From NCBI GenBank assembly GCA_964508055.1, contig CAZDRI010000033.1, forward strand, positions 1 to 14,384: a DNA stretch of 14,384 nt. Reading direction: 5' to 3'. A model generated the notes under the pieces. It did no database searches. It had not been told where the DNA came from and was given only the letters and a program-made list of their open reading frames with translations. Positions 13,911-14,384 of the stretch are shown piece after piece. Position numbers and translations under genes: made by a program. The DNA comes from CAZDRI01 sp964508055. GTDB taxonomy: Bacteria > Pseudomonadota > Gammaproteobacteria > PS1 > Pseudothioglobaceae. Every line of letters begins with the position of its first letter. The first letter of the stretch is position 1.

Positions 13911-14049
13911 GAGATGCTGAAATAAATTCAGCATGACGTGAAATGCTTTGGTCATCCTGGACTTGTTTCAGGGCAGCATGACATGAAATGCTTTGTCTAA
14001 GATACTGAAATGTTTTGGTCATCCTGAACTTGGTTCAGGACAGCATGAC
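13911..14049. repeat. Three REP-like palindromes
   Basis: Three imperfect palindromes in a row: 13914-13934 (ATGCTGAA stem, 8 bp), 13951-13982 and 14018-14049. The last two share GTCATCCTG..CTTG.TTCAGG.CAGCATGAC, and each palindrome is followed by a ..TGAAATG..TTTG spacer. Such elements are scattered intergenic repeats in many proteobacterial genomes; they often follow genes and can fold in RNA. A spurious ORF crosses them. Confidence 0.85.
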
Positions 14050-14127
14050 ATGAAATGTTTTGGTCACCCTTGTATCTTAAATATCCGTGTAAATAATCAA
14101 TTTTTTTTGATAGTTTTAACTTACACT

Positions 14128-14214
14128 ACCCAATGGCGATTGGGTAAGGGGATAGAGATGTTGTTGTCACACTAAGATTTTAAAAATCTGTAGTTCAGGT
14201 TAGCACCTATCCCC
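14128..14214 (+). other. Strongly structured intergenic segment, possible small RNA
   Basis: Three nested or adjacent perfect stems: 14128-14134 with 14139-14145 (7 bp, GGCG loop), GGGGATAG (14148-14155) with CTATCCCC (14207-14214), and inside the latter AGATTTT with AAAATCT (14175-14189). The arrangement is richer than chance for AT-rich DNA. I recognise no known RNA family, and strand is not decidable from symmetry. No U-run follows, so it is not a plain terminator. The rest of 14215-14379 shows nothing I can name. Confidence 0.35.
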
Positions 14215-14379
14215 TATATTTAACTTCATTAAATGCGAACAGTATCTAGTGCATAGCTCATGCTAATAGCACGAATTATACAAGGATGCATAGAAGTTAA
14301 TATCATCCAATCAATTTTATTATAACTAATTGTTTAGTTCCACTCTCTTGTAAAATATCTTACACCATTGATAAATTAC

Positions 14380-14384
14380 AGGAG
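14380..14384 (+). promoter_or_regulatory. Shine-Dalgarno-like AGGAG at the window edge
   Basis: The window ends on TTACAGGAG. A ribosome site of this strength at the edge suggests a plus-strand gene starting a few bases outside. Confidence 0.3.

Noticed and set aside
13993..14175. 60-codon plus-strand open frame
   Set aside because: It is a translation of the REP-like palindromes (repeated CFGHP), has no ribosome site and changes composition midway.
1..14384. CRISPR array, tRNA or rRNA genes
   Set aside because: No regularly spaced short direct repeats, no cloverleaf with a TTCGA-type T-loop, and no rRNA-like sequence were found.

Overview
The window is AT-rich and reads as a small-genome gammaproteobacterium. 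The evidence is a BamE lipoprotein next to a classical Fur with the gammaproteobacterial N-terminus (GLKITLPRLKI), a recO-pdxJ-acpS operon with ATGA/GTGA overlaps, BipA/TypA and a periplasmic cytochrome c'. The set would fit a marine or host-associated sulfur-oxidiser-like lineage, but nothing here fixes the genus.

The window has two halves. Positions 1-5220 are accessory DNA in which every gene is on the minus strand: Fic, EamA-type transporter, a two-TM protein of unknown function, an AbiTii-domain protein and a small cupin. Between them are attC-like sites: a textbook one (1605-1671), one with a one-base deletion in R' (3555-3617), a long one of about 100 bp (4749-4848), and a half site (155-about 222). 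They show R'/R'' boxes, inverted L boxes and the extra unpaired base on the correct arm. No integrase is visible, so I read this as an integron cassette array without integrase (CALIN-like). A 107-bp segment carrying the first codons of a PIN-domain gene occurs twice, and its identity stops exactly at the integron crossover point. A second repeat of 36-49 bp, with a conserved TATAAT, occurs three times. Each copy ends on G|TT directly ahead of a gene that carries an attC, which is the position an attI/promoter leader would occupy.

Positions 5221-5546 are a spacer with one possible 44-aa ORF. From 5547 on the content is chromosomal housekeeping: typA (minus), cytochrome c' (plus) converging on bamE (minus), then fur-znuB, a SMUG2-like DNA glycosylase, recO, pdxJ and acpS on the plus strand. 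A minus-strand pair follows: a half-length asparaginase-domain protein translationally coupled to a TauE/SafE permease.

The last 590 bases have no gene. They hold three REP-like palindromes and a strongly structured segment, and the window ends on a Shine-Dalgarno-like AGGAG, so a gene probably starts just outside. The cassette genes look like stand-alone adaptive or defence functions. The plus-strand genes cover metal homeostasis, base excision and recombinational repair, and PLP and acyl-carrier-protein cofactor supply.
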